NCBI GenBank assembly: GCA_010909165.1
Contig: MU008163.1
Location: forward strand, 744,001 to 808,000
Direction of reading: 5' to 3'
Length of the DNA: 64,000 bases
Source of the DNA: Anthoceros angustus
Lineage: Eukaryota > Streptophyta > Anthocerotopsida > Anthocerotales > Anthocerotaceae
The notes beneath the pieces are model-generated. The model saw only the letters and a program-made list of their open reading frames with translations. It had not been told where the DNA came from and did not search any database. Positions 20,890-32,394 of this stretch are shown in pieces. The stretch's first letter is position 1, and every line of letters starts with the position of its first letter. The position numbers were made by a program, and so were the translations under genes.

Positions 20890-23000
20890 TGCCGCCTTGT
20901 TGAGGATCACTGTTGGGGCCTTGGTTGAAGGCAATTGAAACCCGTTGTCGGAGTATGCTATGAAGTACGAGAGGACAGCCCCAGTGTCTGCGCATGGTAA
21001 GCTTTGTACAGGACTTGACAAATTTGTCAAAGTCCTCGACCATTACTTACGTTTTAGTGCAAGCGGAATAAAGAGATGGCCCGCTTGCATCACTGCTATA
21101 TTCTCGGACCTTGAGAGCCGTTGCTCATTGACCAACACGGTTAGTGATGACTGGCGGAGATGGTGTCTCGTGTAGGATCGGTAACCACCACATACGCCAA
21201 AACACAGTCGCCACGGACAAGTGCAGTCGACGATTGAGCGACTGTGCGGAGTATACCGCTCCCTCCGGGCATGTAGCTTTCGCGGCGATGGCGAACATGA
21301 CATCGCGGATGGCATCGTGTGTGTCGATGACCCGTGGGGACGAGCAAGGTGTACCCAAAATCGCCGGCGAGCGCACTCGCAAGTAAGGCGAAGAAGCCAC
21401 GGTGGGCGGGCCAAAACAGAATCGCGATGGTGAAGGTGGTTGGTGCGATGTGAAACCCGTATGCATGGGCGGGCGATGGCCAGCACTGCGCCCTTCCCGA
21501 ATAGCGGGCGCTCTTGTGGACACAGGGATGGAGGGGTCTGGAGGACGGTGAAAGCTGGCGGCGCTCTCGGCGAGATGCTGTAAATGTCGAGAAAGGAGGA
21601 AGTCCTTAGAGCATCCATTGATAACATGTCCTAGCTTGCCTCAAGGGCGTTTGGAGAGAAGGTTCCCTCATCCACTCAGATACGAGATCCTCCGAAAGGG
21701 CTGTCATGGAGGATGAAGCGAGAAGCCAAAGCGAGGCGAGAGGGCCAAGCGCGAAAGCCGTCGGGAAGAGACCTCCAGGTGAGCGGATGCCTCAAATTGC
21801 AGTGGGGCGCTTGCCGTGAGCGGATCGCCCTAGGGCACTCAAAAGCCCACAGGCCAGGATGTCCCCAAGAGTATCCATAATCTTCCTATCAAACCGCGTA
21901 GGGACAAAAGGGTCGGGGACGGAGGCGTCTGAATAAACCGGGCGCCTAGCAAAGCAGGAGGAAAGAATTCCAAGGCCACTGTGTATCCTCTAGCAAAGGA
22001 GGTCCTCGACATGGGAGAGGTCCTTTCGAAACTGGTCGAAGCTCCGATGAAGTCAAGGGAACCGAAGGGACCCCTAGAATCCGCAGTCCCAAAGCCGGAG
22101 CAATCTCCCCAGCAGGAAACTACAAAGTAGGTAGAATAGCTCAAAGGCCTCCTTGACTTTGTCCCTAGGCCCGAGGATGTGAGAATTGTTTACCAGCAAA
22201 GGGAAGACACAGTCGCGCGCTGAGAAGGCGACCCTAGATAGGGCCCTATAGTGAGCAATGGCGAAGAGAAACCGCCAGTCGCCTTCACAGTACTTGTGGC
22301 CGATTCAAAGAGAGCAAATCCACGAAGAGATGTTCTTGTCTTTGGTAGTAGAGGTTGGAGGACCTCCCGTAGAAGCACCGGACAAAAGGTATAAGGCTCC
22401 CCAGGACGCCGCCAGCATCCTTAAGCTCCTCGAAGATGACGCTCCTAGAGATGGTATTGACTGCGTTTTCGACATCAACCTGTAAGACCACCCACTCCGG
22501 TTGGGTATCAAGGCATGCCTTCACTCCAAGCACCTCAGACTCACAGGCCCCCGATGTGGCAATGCCAAATTGAAGGGGTTGAGGTCTTGTTGCGAAGAAG
22601 GACAAGGACAATAGTGAGGCTGAGTAGCCGCATGAAGGCTTCCCCGACCGCGAGTGGGCGCCTGAGCACAGGCGAGCTTGTCCATAGTGATAAGCACACT
22701 GTGCAGAACATGGGAAATCCGGTGAGGTGTCTCACCCCGAGCCACCGTAGCGGCCAGAGAAAAGAGCTCTGGGAAGCCACTAGATGGATCTTCAGGGAGA
22801 AAAAGATCCCTGAGGTGTTCAAACACCATTCGTGACAACCCGGCAGATGAAAGACGTGGGGTCGTAGAGAGTGCCAGAGCAAAAGCTGCCCGATCCAGGG
22901 AGAAGGGATCCTCTAGGACATAGTCGGATATGTCCGGATATATGCAACAATGGTCTCTTCCCCTTTTAAAATATAAAATCATGAGCTTCAAGTTTCTCGG
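20890..23000 (-). pseudogene. Non-LTR retrotransposon (LINE) reverse transcriptase, dead
   Basis: Five minus-strand frame pieces form one LINE ORF2-like protein, reading from about 22960 down to about 20900. The order is LSSAGLSRMVFEHLRDLF and a TPHRISHVLHSVLITMDK block (fingers region), then QFGIATSGACESEVLG, then motif A as VVLQVDVENAVNTISR, then ARDCVFPLLVNNSHILGP (motif C), and finally HDAIRDVMFAIAAKA near the C-terminus. Motif A keeps its aspartate, but the catalytic DD of motif C reads NN at about 22184-22193. The frame changes several times. The element lies in a nest of repeats derived from its own 3' end. The family assignment is reasonably firm, and it is clearly inactive. Confidence 0.75.
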
Positions 23001-23215
23001 AGTGCAGGCTTGCTCATCGAAATGGAGGAGTGAGAGAAGTTGGTCGTTATGGAGGAGCTTATATTGGACTACATAATGACCAACTATTTTCATTCCACTT
23101 CGGTGGACAAGTCCCTGCACCTAGAAATTTGCAGACATGATACCAGTCACCTTTTGGACCGTTATCATGCTTTGCAAATTTCTCGGCGCGGAGAGTAATT
23201 TATTCACTACAAGAA
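23000..23215 (-). repeat. Repeat arm A' (inverted partner of 16312-16530)
   Basis: This is the right-hand arm of the 16.3-23.2 kb inverted pair. On the minus strand it reads KFAKHDNGPKGDWYHVCKFL followed by stops. It abuts the N-terminal side of the LINE. Confidence 0.6.
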
Positions 23216-23306
23216 TCGCATGTGTTTTATAACGTATTTTACACCGTACTTTACAATCTCACGTTTTTAAAACGGACATTTACATGTTTTTAGATTGACA
23301 GCTTAA

Positions 23307-25078
23307 TTAGGTTGCCCCTAAGGCTGCTATTTCTTCCGGGTTCATAACAATGAGGTTTGTTTCCTCATCCTCCTCATTGTAGTTCCCCTTTATAGTCTCT
23401 AGGAGATTATTGTAGTAGGTCGCCATCCTATCATTCTCCTTCTTTTGCTCGTCCATGATCTTTGCCTTTAGTGGGGTTGCGTGCTGCTTCCACTTGGTTG
23501 AATCAGCTACCTTCATATGTGTGGCATCTCTCTCAACTACTGCTCCCTCCAACTCCAAGGTGAGCCTCACGATCTCCTCATCCTTCCGCATGGTGTACGT
23601 CACCACATGTTTGATTACAACTGCTGTGATCCTGTCTTGTTCTTCTCTTATGGCCTTTACAGCTTCCAAGGTGTGACATGCTATCAACACCTCCCTCTTG
23701 CAATTTTTGGCTTCCATTCCGTAGGCACTTGCAAGATCTTCAGCCTTCTTCCTCCGTTGCTGCAAAGCTCCCTTGTGATGCAAAGCTCTTCCCTGTGACC
23801 CTTGGCCACGTTCTCCGACTCTTGTTTCTCCTTGAGTAGTCCATCATATTTTCCCTTGTAATATTCCTTCCGCTGCTCCATGGTCACCAATCTTTTACGT
23901 AGGAAGTCCTTCTCATCTTCAAGATCCTTGCATACCTTGCCTACTGCCAAAGCTTCGGCCTCCCTTTCCTGTACTGCTTCTCCCACCCTTGCCAGGGCAG
24001 TCCTCATTTCCGCCGCCGCTTGTTTCTTTGTGGCTTCCATCTCCTTAGCCTTCCTTGCTGAATGCGGAGAATAGAGCCACCTTGCTCAGCCACCTTAATA
24101 GCCACGTTAAAATTCACCTGTTGTTAAGGTGGTTGGATGGTGGGGTGGTCAGCTATGCCACACCTCCATCTTGTAGCCCAGCTGCAAATTCAGCCTGCCG
24201 TGAGCGCTCTACCACGGCCTCTCCTACAAGGTTCAGCACACGGCCCTATCATGCCATCCTCACATCGTGACTCCACTGCGAGCACCTCCACATGCTTCGG
24301 CACCGTATGGCCCCCTCTTGCAAATGTTTCTTAGCATGATGAGAAGGGGAGGAAAACTGTTTTCTCATCTTCCTCCCAGGGTTCTCTGTTTAGTGCACCA
24401 TAACTTCAGCTCTCTTCCTATCTTCTTTAGCCTTTGCCTTGTGGCGTTCAACCTTCTCCAACATGTGCTAGGCACTCTCCAATTTCCCTTCCTTCACCCC
24501 CAAACTATGGTGGGTCTCTCTCGAAACGTCTTGGACACTCCCTCCTTGCTTGGCATGGCCCCCTGGTGTCCATACCATGGTAGGTATGATACCTACCCTC
24601 GTAGGTGCAATACCTACCACGGTAGGTGTCGTACCTACCACGATAGGTTCCACCCTACCAACCATTTCTTGGCCCTCACATCTTGTGTTCTTGGAGCCTC
24701 TCCTTGGGGCTCCCTTGAGGATGCTCTCTCCTCCGTCTGGTGCAAGTTGACATAACATTCTGCAATCAACTCTGAATTCGAAAAAGCCCAATGTCTACCA
24801 TACACCAAATTTACCTGAATATTCTCCTTCGCTGCCCAAGGCCTGAAATTTGCAAGGTCTTTTGAAGACAATTTCCCTGCAAAGCACATGAATTGTGGCA
24901 TATCTAGCTTCCATCCTTTAGGGCCTGTACTTCCTGCCTTAGGCTTCTTGCCTTTGCCTACCCCACTTTCCTTTGTGGGTGTCTTGGTCTTAGCGCCCGC
25001 CTCCTTTCCCTTCGCTTTGGAAGGCCTTGTCATGGCTTCCTTGTTGAGCTCTTGCACAAAGTTGAGAAAAAGGGTCAC
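23307..25078 (-). pseudogene. Uncharacterised basic and coiled-coil protein gene
   Basis: This is one minus-strand gene in several frames. Around 25078-24770 it encodes a lysine-rich start (SKAKGKEAGAKTKTPTKESG) and a block MPQFMCFAGKLSSKDLANF. Next comes a short seven-residue repeat of the type VVGTTPT (24585-24660). After a gap there is a long charged helix, 24040-23684 (RVGEAVQEREAEALAVGK and onward) and then 23783-23307 (heptad-rich, ending NPEEIAALGAT). The coiled coil would span about 270 residues. I recognise no family. Similar lysine-rich plus coiled-coil proteins are often encoded by plant transposons, but that is inference. The downstream copia insertion begins at about 25125. Frameshifts at about 24660 and 23770 suggest a pseudogene or undetected introns. 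Confidence 0.45.
24580..24663 (-). repeat. 21-bp self-complementary tandem repeat encoding VVGxxPT heptads
   Basis: Four 21-base units, each with GTAGGT and ACCTAC arms, form local palindromes while encoding seven residues on the minus strand. A fifth isolated unit sits at about 25105-25124, where it reads SPIVVG. Confidence 0.8.
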
Positions 25079-25124
25079 TTCTCGTGCAACTCTTACACTA
25101 TTTGCCAGATTCCTACCACGATAG

Positions 25125-26735
25125 GTGACATTCCTTCCTTACAATTTTCACACACAATCCACGGCCTTGACCTCTCCCTACACTCTACAGCAGAACGGAG
25201 TAGCTGAGCGTTTAAATCTAACCTTGCAAGAGATGACATCCTCTTTGTTACATCATTCTCAACTTCCTCTAGCTTATTGGGCTGAAGCTCTAATGACGTC
25301 AACATATCTTCGCAATAGGTTACCTACAAACGCTGTCGCTGATATGATACCACATGAGGCCTTCACTGAAAGAACGCCATCCTTACTTCAGTGGAGGACC
25401 TTCGGTTGTCTTGCATATGCCTATATTCCTAAAGAAAAGAGCAAGGAATTTTGAGACAAGGCTCGGAAGCTACTTATGCTGGGCTATACATAAGGCATTA
25501 AAGCCTATAAGCTGTATGATGTCCCTCATCACAAAGTCATCTACTCCAGAAGTGTTACCTTTGACGAAAGCCGCGCTTGGGTTTCAGTGAGAGTTAATCT
25601 TCCCTCTGAGGGTGCAGTAGATGATAGCTTCGATGTCCTTCCAGCAGTTACTACTTTTGATTCTGGAACCCAGCTCCATTTTGAGGACATTTTTCTTGCA
25701 TGTGGGGATGATGGTCCTGATGTGGTAGAGATAGCTGCTGATGATCAGTTGGAACCATGATACAGGACTAGGTAGCTCAGGAACAAAATCCTTCAACACC
25801 TGATCTGGTGGATGCGGATGCAGCTGATGGTGAGCCATTCAGTCTGAATATGATTCGCTGATAGAGAATGGAACTTTAGAACTTGCTAAGTTACCTCCAG
25901 GAAGACATATGGTATCTTGTAAATGGGTCTTTAAACTGAAAGTCAAAGTTAATGGCACATTCGACAGGTATAAGGCAAGACTGGTTGTGAGAGGGTTTTC
26001 ATAAGTACCAGGCTTGGACTACTTGGAAACCTTTGCTCCTGTTGTTAAGCTTGCCACCCTTCGAACATTATGCGTAGTGTCAGCTTATAAGGACTATGAG
26101 TTAAAGATGTTTGATGTGAAGAGGAACTACGTCAACTTGGTTTTGTCAAAAGCCAGGCAGATGACAGCCTATACATATACATTAAGGGTAGCTTTATGTG
26201 TTACCTGACAATATATGTAGATGATTTGATTCCGTCAAACAATAGTCAGAGTTTTATAAATGATCTAACAGACATGCTTGCTATCAAGTTTAAGATGTCA
26301 AATCTTGGACCCCTTCAGAGTTGTCTCGTCATTCACATTCAGAGGAATAGGAGTACTAGAATTATAACCTTAACACAACCTAGATACTTGCTGGATAGTG
26401 CTAAACAAATGGGTCTGAAAGATGCTAAGCTTGCTGCCACACCCCTGCCAAGCGGACAGAAGCTAAGTAACAGCATGTCTCCAGTCACAGATGGTGAGAA
26501 GGCATAGATGATGAATATACCTTATAGACAAGGAGTAGGGAAACTTATCTATGCCGCAAACACCTCTCGTCTAGAAGTCGCTTATGGTATAAGCATTCTT
26601 TCGCAATACCTTGAAAACCCTGGACAACAGCATTGGTCAAGTGTTAAGCATGTATTTCGTTATTCGAAGGGAACACCACACAGAGGCATCAAGTACTGCT
26701 ATAAAAAATGAAAAGATCTTGATCTTACAGTTTAC
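25125..26735 (+). pseudogene. Ty1/copia retrotransposon pol fragment (copy 2)
   Basis: This copy covers the integrase C-terminus, reverse transcriptase and RNase H entry. The integrase part has SPYTLQQNGVAERLNLTLQ, WAEALMTSTYLRN and RTFGCLAYAYIPKE. The reverse transcriptase has CKWVFKLKVK, YKARLVVRGF, LETFAPVVKLATLR and the catalytic YVDDL at about 26216. The RNase H side has YRQGVGKLIYAANTSR and GTPHRGIKYCYKK. Stops and frame changes occur at about 25455, 25760, 26003 and 26506. About 80 residues are missing between FDVK and the YVDD motif. No LTR, primer site or gag was found, so it is a dead internal fragment. It shares its 3' fusion point with copy 1 at 1-545. Confidence 0.9.
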
Positions 26736-26744
26736 CTAATGCAA

Positions 26745-26990
26745 CACTTGGAACGCCCTTCGAGAGCCCATCCAGCAACGGCGGGTTTGGGGAGCTGGCA
26801 CAGAAGCTTGAAGGACCCGCATTGTGGGATATGACCGCGCTTCGGGTGCAAATGATCAACGCCCGCCTTCCAGGCAAGCCAATTTGGCAGTGGGATCATG
26901 CAATTGCTCTTTCTGGCGGGACTACGCATTGCACAAGCGTCTGGATTGGAGGCGTCCACCACGCATCGGCCCCTCCGGGCGAAACGGCAG
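26745..26990 (+). repeat. Copia-linked anonymous sequence (partner 546-800)
   Basis: The same unidentified ORF segment that follows copia copy 1 is joined here at the same position. The two copies diverge after the GGCCCCTC string. Confidence 0.75.
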
Positions 26991-28440
26991 AGGTGGGGTA
27001 GTGCAGAAGGAGGCGAGGAGGCCCAGCGCAGAAGGCTTGCGACTGCGCGGCCAGGCTGGACCAGCCTGGCGAAGCCAGTGAAGGCGGCGAGGAGGCGGAA
27101 GCCGCTGCTAAGACCGACCGCGATCACTATCGGCGTGATCGAAACCGGTAGAGGGAGATGGCGGAGCTAAAGGCAGGATGAGCAGGAGGCGAGGAGGCGA
27201 GGAGGCGAGGCGAGCGGTGGCGGGCACCATGCTTAGGAGAAGGAAGCCCGCGACAAGGAGATGGAGGATCTCCGGACTCGATTCTTGAGGTGGAGCAACA
27301 AGCGGAGATGGAAGACCGCAAGGAGACCACAGGCTGCGGCTCAAGTTACCATTGAGCGAGCGGCAATCTGCGGGCGTGATCACGGATCACGAGCGAGAGA
27401 TAAGCGGCTCCGGCTCATTGGCGGACGGAGGAGGCGAGGAGGCGATGGAACAAGGAGGTGACGCCAAATGGAGAAGGACATGGGGACGGACCCGGACCCG
27501 GACCCGGACCCCGGTAGAGAGGAGATGGCGGAGCTAAAGGCAGGATGAGCAGGAGGCGAGAGCCTTTGGGCCTTGAGAAAAGCTGCTGGTCCGGTTAAGG
27601 AAGGCGGAAGCGGCTCACCGGTGGCGATGTTGAAGGCGAGGAGGCGAGGAGGCGAGGAGGCGAGGAGGCGATGGAACAAGGCGGGGAGGTGACCGAGGCG
27701 TCCTTGTGGCCTCATGCGAGATTCGGCCCAGTTCAATTGTCAAACTGGCGGAGATGGTCCAAAGCGGACAAGACGCTCCCCGAGCACCAATGGCGAAAGG
27801 AGTATCGGGTGCTCCGCACATGTGGAAGAGGCAATCCAAAGAAATTGACTCGGATTTTGCCTATTACCACGCTGAGCTCCTTAAGGCATTGGAAGCCTCT
27901 CAGCGCCCGCTACAAACGGACGGACCCCCGGAAGGCTCAGAAGGAGATGAAGGACATGGGGACAGCACAGGGACCCTAGTCGCCCTGTTTCGAGACGACG
28001 GCAGCGGGGGAGAGGAGCCTCAGGAGGAGTAGGACGCGGCCAATACAACGGACCTCGGGGTAAGTCCACCGCAACCTGTCCGGGAGGATAGAGATGGGGG
28101 CCACGGAGGAGGCGGAAGGAAAATCAACCCACCCAAGACAAGGGTCGGTGGGTGAGATGAGGCCTGGCAGTGGGTGGTCCGAGATAAGGGGTCCGAGCTT
28201 GGGGACGGACCCCGGTAATAAGTCGGACCTTGAGGTCCGAACCCGAAGATGAGACCGGACCCGGACCCGGACCCGGACTCGGGAAAAGGCACTCAAGTTC
28301 GAGACTCGGAGTCGAGACCGGACCCCGAGGTCCGACTCGAAGCAAGGAGGTCCCCCGACTTCTGGGGGAGGCGGTGGGTTGGTGGCCCCTACCGGAGGGA
28401 CCCACTTTCGGGGCCACGGAGGAAGACGTTAGGTAACGTG
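26991..28440 (+). repeat. GC-rich region with GAGGC and GGACCC micro-repeats, LTR-like at its right end
   Basis: It contains GAGGCGAGGAGGCGAGGAGG runs at about 27187 and 27635 and GACCCGGACCCGGACCC runs at about 27490 and 28256. Segment 28150-28440, with clustered TCCGGACC-like words and GAGGTCCG, resembles the GC-rich middle of the gypsy LTRs at 40970-41260. An open frame at 27706-28032 contains IKLAEMVQ-like and HAELLKALEASQRPL peptides without a known domain. Confidence 0.5.
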
Positions 28441-29430
28441 GTCGCCGACCGGCAGTATAACTGAAAGGAGGGTCAAGCACGCTATGGTATACCACAATGT
28501 GTGATCAAAAAATAAGTGACCCATGCAACACTCGAGTCACGGGATCGAGAAGTTAAGTAATCTTTTTTTCGGGCATTCCGACTTGTGGTTTGGATCACTT
28601 TCTTTATTCAAATATGTGCATACGATGTCGTACCGGCATGAAGCTGACTAGCGCTGCCGCGCCCGTCATCTTCACGCCCCGGCGGAGTAAGGTAGCTGCG
28701 ACTCCTCGTCCTTCCAGTTACGCCCGAGACACTTCGCAGATTTTGGAAGCGCCGCCTACCCGCCTTCACAATGCGCTCGCCTCGCTTGGAGCGGCAAAGG
28801 GAGGAAGCCGGTGGGAGCAAAGGCGCAAGGTGTGTTTTGGGCTTCTTCTATAAGCCATGCCTCTTGTCTGCCCGCAGCTCTTTTTCTGCGTAGGAAGCGG
28901 CTCACCGGTGGCGATGTTGAAGGCGGGAACACCTCCCAGCAATTGGGCTCTTGCTCGGATGCAAGAGGGAGCAGCAGAGGAGCCTCGATACCAGTGTCCA
29001 GGTAGAGTTTCTGCCCTGAACTACGGTTTCTAGAGTGTGTAAGCGAGGTTGCGCAGTGGCTATGCTTTTTTGTGTAGCCCCCCTAATGTGTTTGCTTCAG
29101 CACTTTTTGTGTTCGGTTGCGTGCAAGCTTTGCAATTGAAGCATGCGGATGGTTGTTGTGGTGTGGCGACAGGCTTGTTTGCATGTTTGTTGTGGCATGA
29201 GCGCATAGCTGGAGGGTTGTTGTGGAGGGTTTTGTGTGGTGACGGGCACAGAACTAGGGAGTCGCAATTGTGCACGCTCGGCCGCGTGCTCGGCCGCGTG
29301 CTCGGCCGCGTGCTCGGCCGCAGCGTCTTGAGAGCGATTGCTGAGCAAGCATGCTGAATCGCCTTGCCGTGGCCAGGCGATCGTGCTCGTCACTTGCACG
29401 TGTTGAGCACGGCTACCTCACCTTGCTCAG
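28441..29430. other. No gene recognised; carries a 33-bp repeat copy
   Basis: A 33-base string at 28893-28925 is identical to 27606-27638 and includes GGCTCACCGGTGGCGATG. Otherwise this is unremarkable sequence. Confidence 0.4.
29275..29326 (+). repeat. 12-bp tandem repeat
   Basis: Four copies of GCTCGGCCGCGT in tandem. Confidence 0.9.
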
Positions 29431-29433
29431 CAC

Positions 29434-30290
29434 TTGCACTTGCTGAGCATGGATGACTTGTGTTTGAGACTACATGTGTGTTTGGCTAAAGAGGCTGACT
29501 ACTTGTGTGTGCAGTGCGTGACTAAGTGTGTGGCTGTGTCTGGTGGGTGTGTATCTTGGGTGGGATCTCTGTGTGGTATGTTTTCCAGTAGGCAACGGGT
29601 GGAATCCTCTGTCCACGAAACCGAGAGCGAGGAGTCCGGTGAGAGTGCCACCAGTGGTGAGGTAGAAGAGTCTCAACCTAGCAAGGCACAGCGTGGGACG
29701 TCTAATAGTAGGATTGTGCAAAGAAGCAAGAAGGGGAGGGAGCGGCGAGCTGCTAAGCGAGGAGGAGTAATAGATGCCATCTGGGGATCTCCCAAAAGGC
29801 CTCTAACTACAGTCGTGGCGGGGCCGATGGGCGGCTACGGTCAAGGGTGCAATGTTCGAGACACATGCATCGTAGGGGCCTTGCGAGATCGAGTTGGAGG
29901 GGCTGATGCAATCCGGTCTTGGTTTGGAGCTCCATGTGCGAACGAGGGCTACAAGTGGAAGCAAACGGACAGGTTGACCAATGAAGAGTACCAGAAGGTG
30001 GACGACCTCGTCTACCATATATATGGGGTGAGGCCCTCCATAGATGGCAAAAGGATCCCTCGCCTTATGTGCCTTGGTATTGTAATGGAGAAGGTGGAGG
30101 GTGTCATGGTAGAGGAACAAGTACAAGATGGCGGTAGCGAAGGCATTGAGAAGCACGCCAAGACACGGAGGAGAAAAGGCTGGAGAAGGTGAAGGCAGCC
30201 GGATTGCTTGGAGATGGAGTGTCACGACAGGCGATCTCGTGGTACATGAGGGCACAGCCCCAAGGGAGCAGCTGGGCATGGTAGTAAGTA
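29434..30290 (+). CDS. Hypothetical protein, probable first exon(s) of a RING-finger gene
   Basis: An open frame of 252 codons. It has an acidic serine-rich stretch (ETESEESGESATSGEVEES), a basic patch (RSKKGRERRAAKRGG) and a more ordered region containing NVRDTCIVGALRDRVGGADA and DRLTNEEYQKVDDLVYHIYG. After a frame change at about 30180 a coherent tail continues (KVKAAGLLGDGVSRQAISWY) up to GT donors at 30281/30284. No family was recognised. The RING sequence at 31.1 kb lies downstream in the same orientation, and intermediate exon-like sequence from 30659 onward links them. The true start is uncertain. Confidence 0.4.
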
Positions 30291-30658
30291 CTTACTCATT
30301 TTTGTTGTGGTGGACAAGAGTGGTGCAGTGGCCGCAGTGTTGCCTTTATGCTTGTGATATTTGATTTTTAGAGTGCAGCTTTGGGTACAATCTATGTCAA
30401 TCGATCCGCCCAGCGAACAAGTTCTCTGGTCGTTTCGTGTCACTCGGTCATGCCGGGTAACACAGGTGTCACTTGGCATGCCTTTATGATGTGCACCGAT
30501 CCGAGTTCGGAGGCGCTAAAAGCATGCTAGGTATTACACATGGCACATGGCATCCACATGCATGGCACATGGCACGATAGGTGTGGTGTCCTCCTCTGAC
30601 TATGCTATGTGGTGTGAGCATTGTGTCACCCCTAATGACCCCGTGTTGTGTGCGGCAG

Positions 30659-31436
30659 TGCGGGAACCTCAACTCGGCAGACGGTGCAAGAGCTCTGGAG
30701 CACCTCGCCCGTGGAGCGGAGGGGCCAGCGCAATTGCTTTGGGTGGGACACTGTCCGCCAATGCCAAAGCAGCAAAAGCCCTCCTAATTGAGGAGAAGCA
30801 ACGGCTTGGGGAAGTGGCGTTCGATATTCGAAAAGTTTACAGGAGATGGAAGAGGCATCAAGTTATACAATGCGATGGAGGATACACGATCTTCACAGCG
30901 TCGTTGGTGAATCACCTAGGGCAACAACTTCAAGAACTGTATGGTCTAGAGAAGGAGCATTGCGGAAGGTGGAGGAGCTAGCAGAGGGTGGCATCAAGAC
31001 ATACGAGCAAGATAGGCGGCAAGCGTGGTTGACGCAGTGAGTGCACGACTAAAGGCTGCGGTGGACAGGACGGAGGGTCAAGGGCAAGGTACCGGATGGG
31101 CTCCAGCACCCTTGGAGAGGCGGAGTGCCCTAACCATCCCCGTTAATGCCTGTCCAATTTGCTCAAGGTAGTCTGCAATCATTTTTCTTTAAAGATGCCT
31201 ATCACTTTACTGCAGAACAAGGCTAACGGCTTTTGTCCCTATATTGCAGATACTTTGGCTTCTGTGAACAAGTGTTGTTGTCTTGTGGGCACATGTACCA
31301 CGAGCCGTGCTTGTGGCGGCATTTGCGACAAACACTTGTGCCCTCAAGCTGTGTGCTCGAAGTTGACCCCGATGGCTTGCCAAAGGCTGGACAATGCCAA
31401 ACTCAAGCTGTGAAAATGAAGGGTGTGGCTGGTTAA
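30659..31436 (+). pseudogene. RING-finger protein relic, spliced
   Basis: RING fingers bind two zinc ions and usually mark E3 ubiquitin ligases. Sequence around 31030-31167 encodes a lead-in (RLKAAVDRTEGQGQGTGW) and then NACPICSR, ending at GT 31168. An 82-base intron ends at AG 31249, and the next exon reads YFGFCEQVLLSCGHMYHEPC followed by LWRHLRQTL. Spliced in phase, this gives C-x2-C, then C-x-H, H-x2-C, the first half of a RING. The final cysteine pair is not clearly visible, and VPSSCVLEVDPDGLPKAGQC is the only candidate. Upstream pieces (30780-30980, with EEKQRLGEVAFDIRKVYRRW) look like a helical domain in another frame. It is probably a decayed gene. Confidence 0.55.
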
Positions 31437-32394
31437 GGAATGGGAGTCTGATTTCTTCAATCTAGTGAAAGATCCTGACCAGTTCCTCACTGGATAAAGT
31501 TCAGCGTCGTGTTCGCCAAGACATCTGCCCGCATCTCCAGTACCTATGTTCGACTTCTGGATTTCGTCATTCTTGAGGTGCATTCGACCATGATTTGACA
31601 TGATCGTGGCTTTGTGTTGTCTCCTTTGCGGCATGCTACGAAAGCCCCTTCTAAGTAGTGGGTCTCGGCGTGTTCACAGAATACGCGAGTTTATTTAACA
31701 TGACTCCTTCTCGCGGCAAGGATCGTTGGGATCCATTGCGGTGTACCGGCGACGGAGGGCGGGGGTTAGGGTTGCTACCCCTTCGTGAGGAAGCCGGAGG
31801 CCGTGCATGTGGAGAGACGCCACAAGTGGGGAGCGGCTTGACACGGGGATGCATGATGAGTCGATTGTGAAAGACAGACGGCTCCCCTGGACGTTATGGA
31901 GGCTATGGAAGCACTAGAGGCTGCGATGCCATGGAAGAACATGCCATCGTGTGGTCAACATGCCATCACGGGGTGCTCCTTTGGTGCCTCCTGGGAGTAG
32001 GGTAGTGGATAATGAGGCGACACGATAGATGTGGGGTTGGTGCGGATCAAGTGGCACCACTAGATGTGGGCGGTGTCGGTCGAGGCAGCACCACTAGATG
32101 TGGAGTCAAGGCGGGGTTGGTGTCCGTCAGTGGTGCACTAGATGTGGAGTCAAGGCATTGGGTTGGTGTCCGTCAGTGGTGCACTAGATGTGGAGTCAAG
32201 GCGGAGTTGGTGTCGTTTCAAGTGGCACATGGCGGATCTGTACTTGAGGTGGCAAAGGGACACTAGAAATAGACATGAGTCGGCGGATCCGGAGCCATCA
32301 CAAAGAAGGAGAAGAGTAATCAAGTGACTCCGGTCGATCGTGACTGCAGTCACTCCGGCTCGATCGTAACTCACTCTCTGAGTCGGTCCGTGAG
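31437..32394. other. No gene recognised; includes a minisatellite
   Basis: No coherent protein was found. The only structure seen is the 45-base repeat listed separately. Confidence 0.35.
32058..32220 (+). repeat. Minisatellite of about 45 bp
   Basis: Three to four imperfect units, each with ACTAGATGTGGAGTCAAGGC and GTTGGTGTC. The ACTAGATG starts lie at about 32058, 32093, 32137 and 32183. Confidence 0.75.

Noticed and set aside
32142-32327. Open frame over the 45-bp minisatellite
   Set aside because: Repeat-derived, with no start context or domain.
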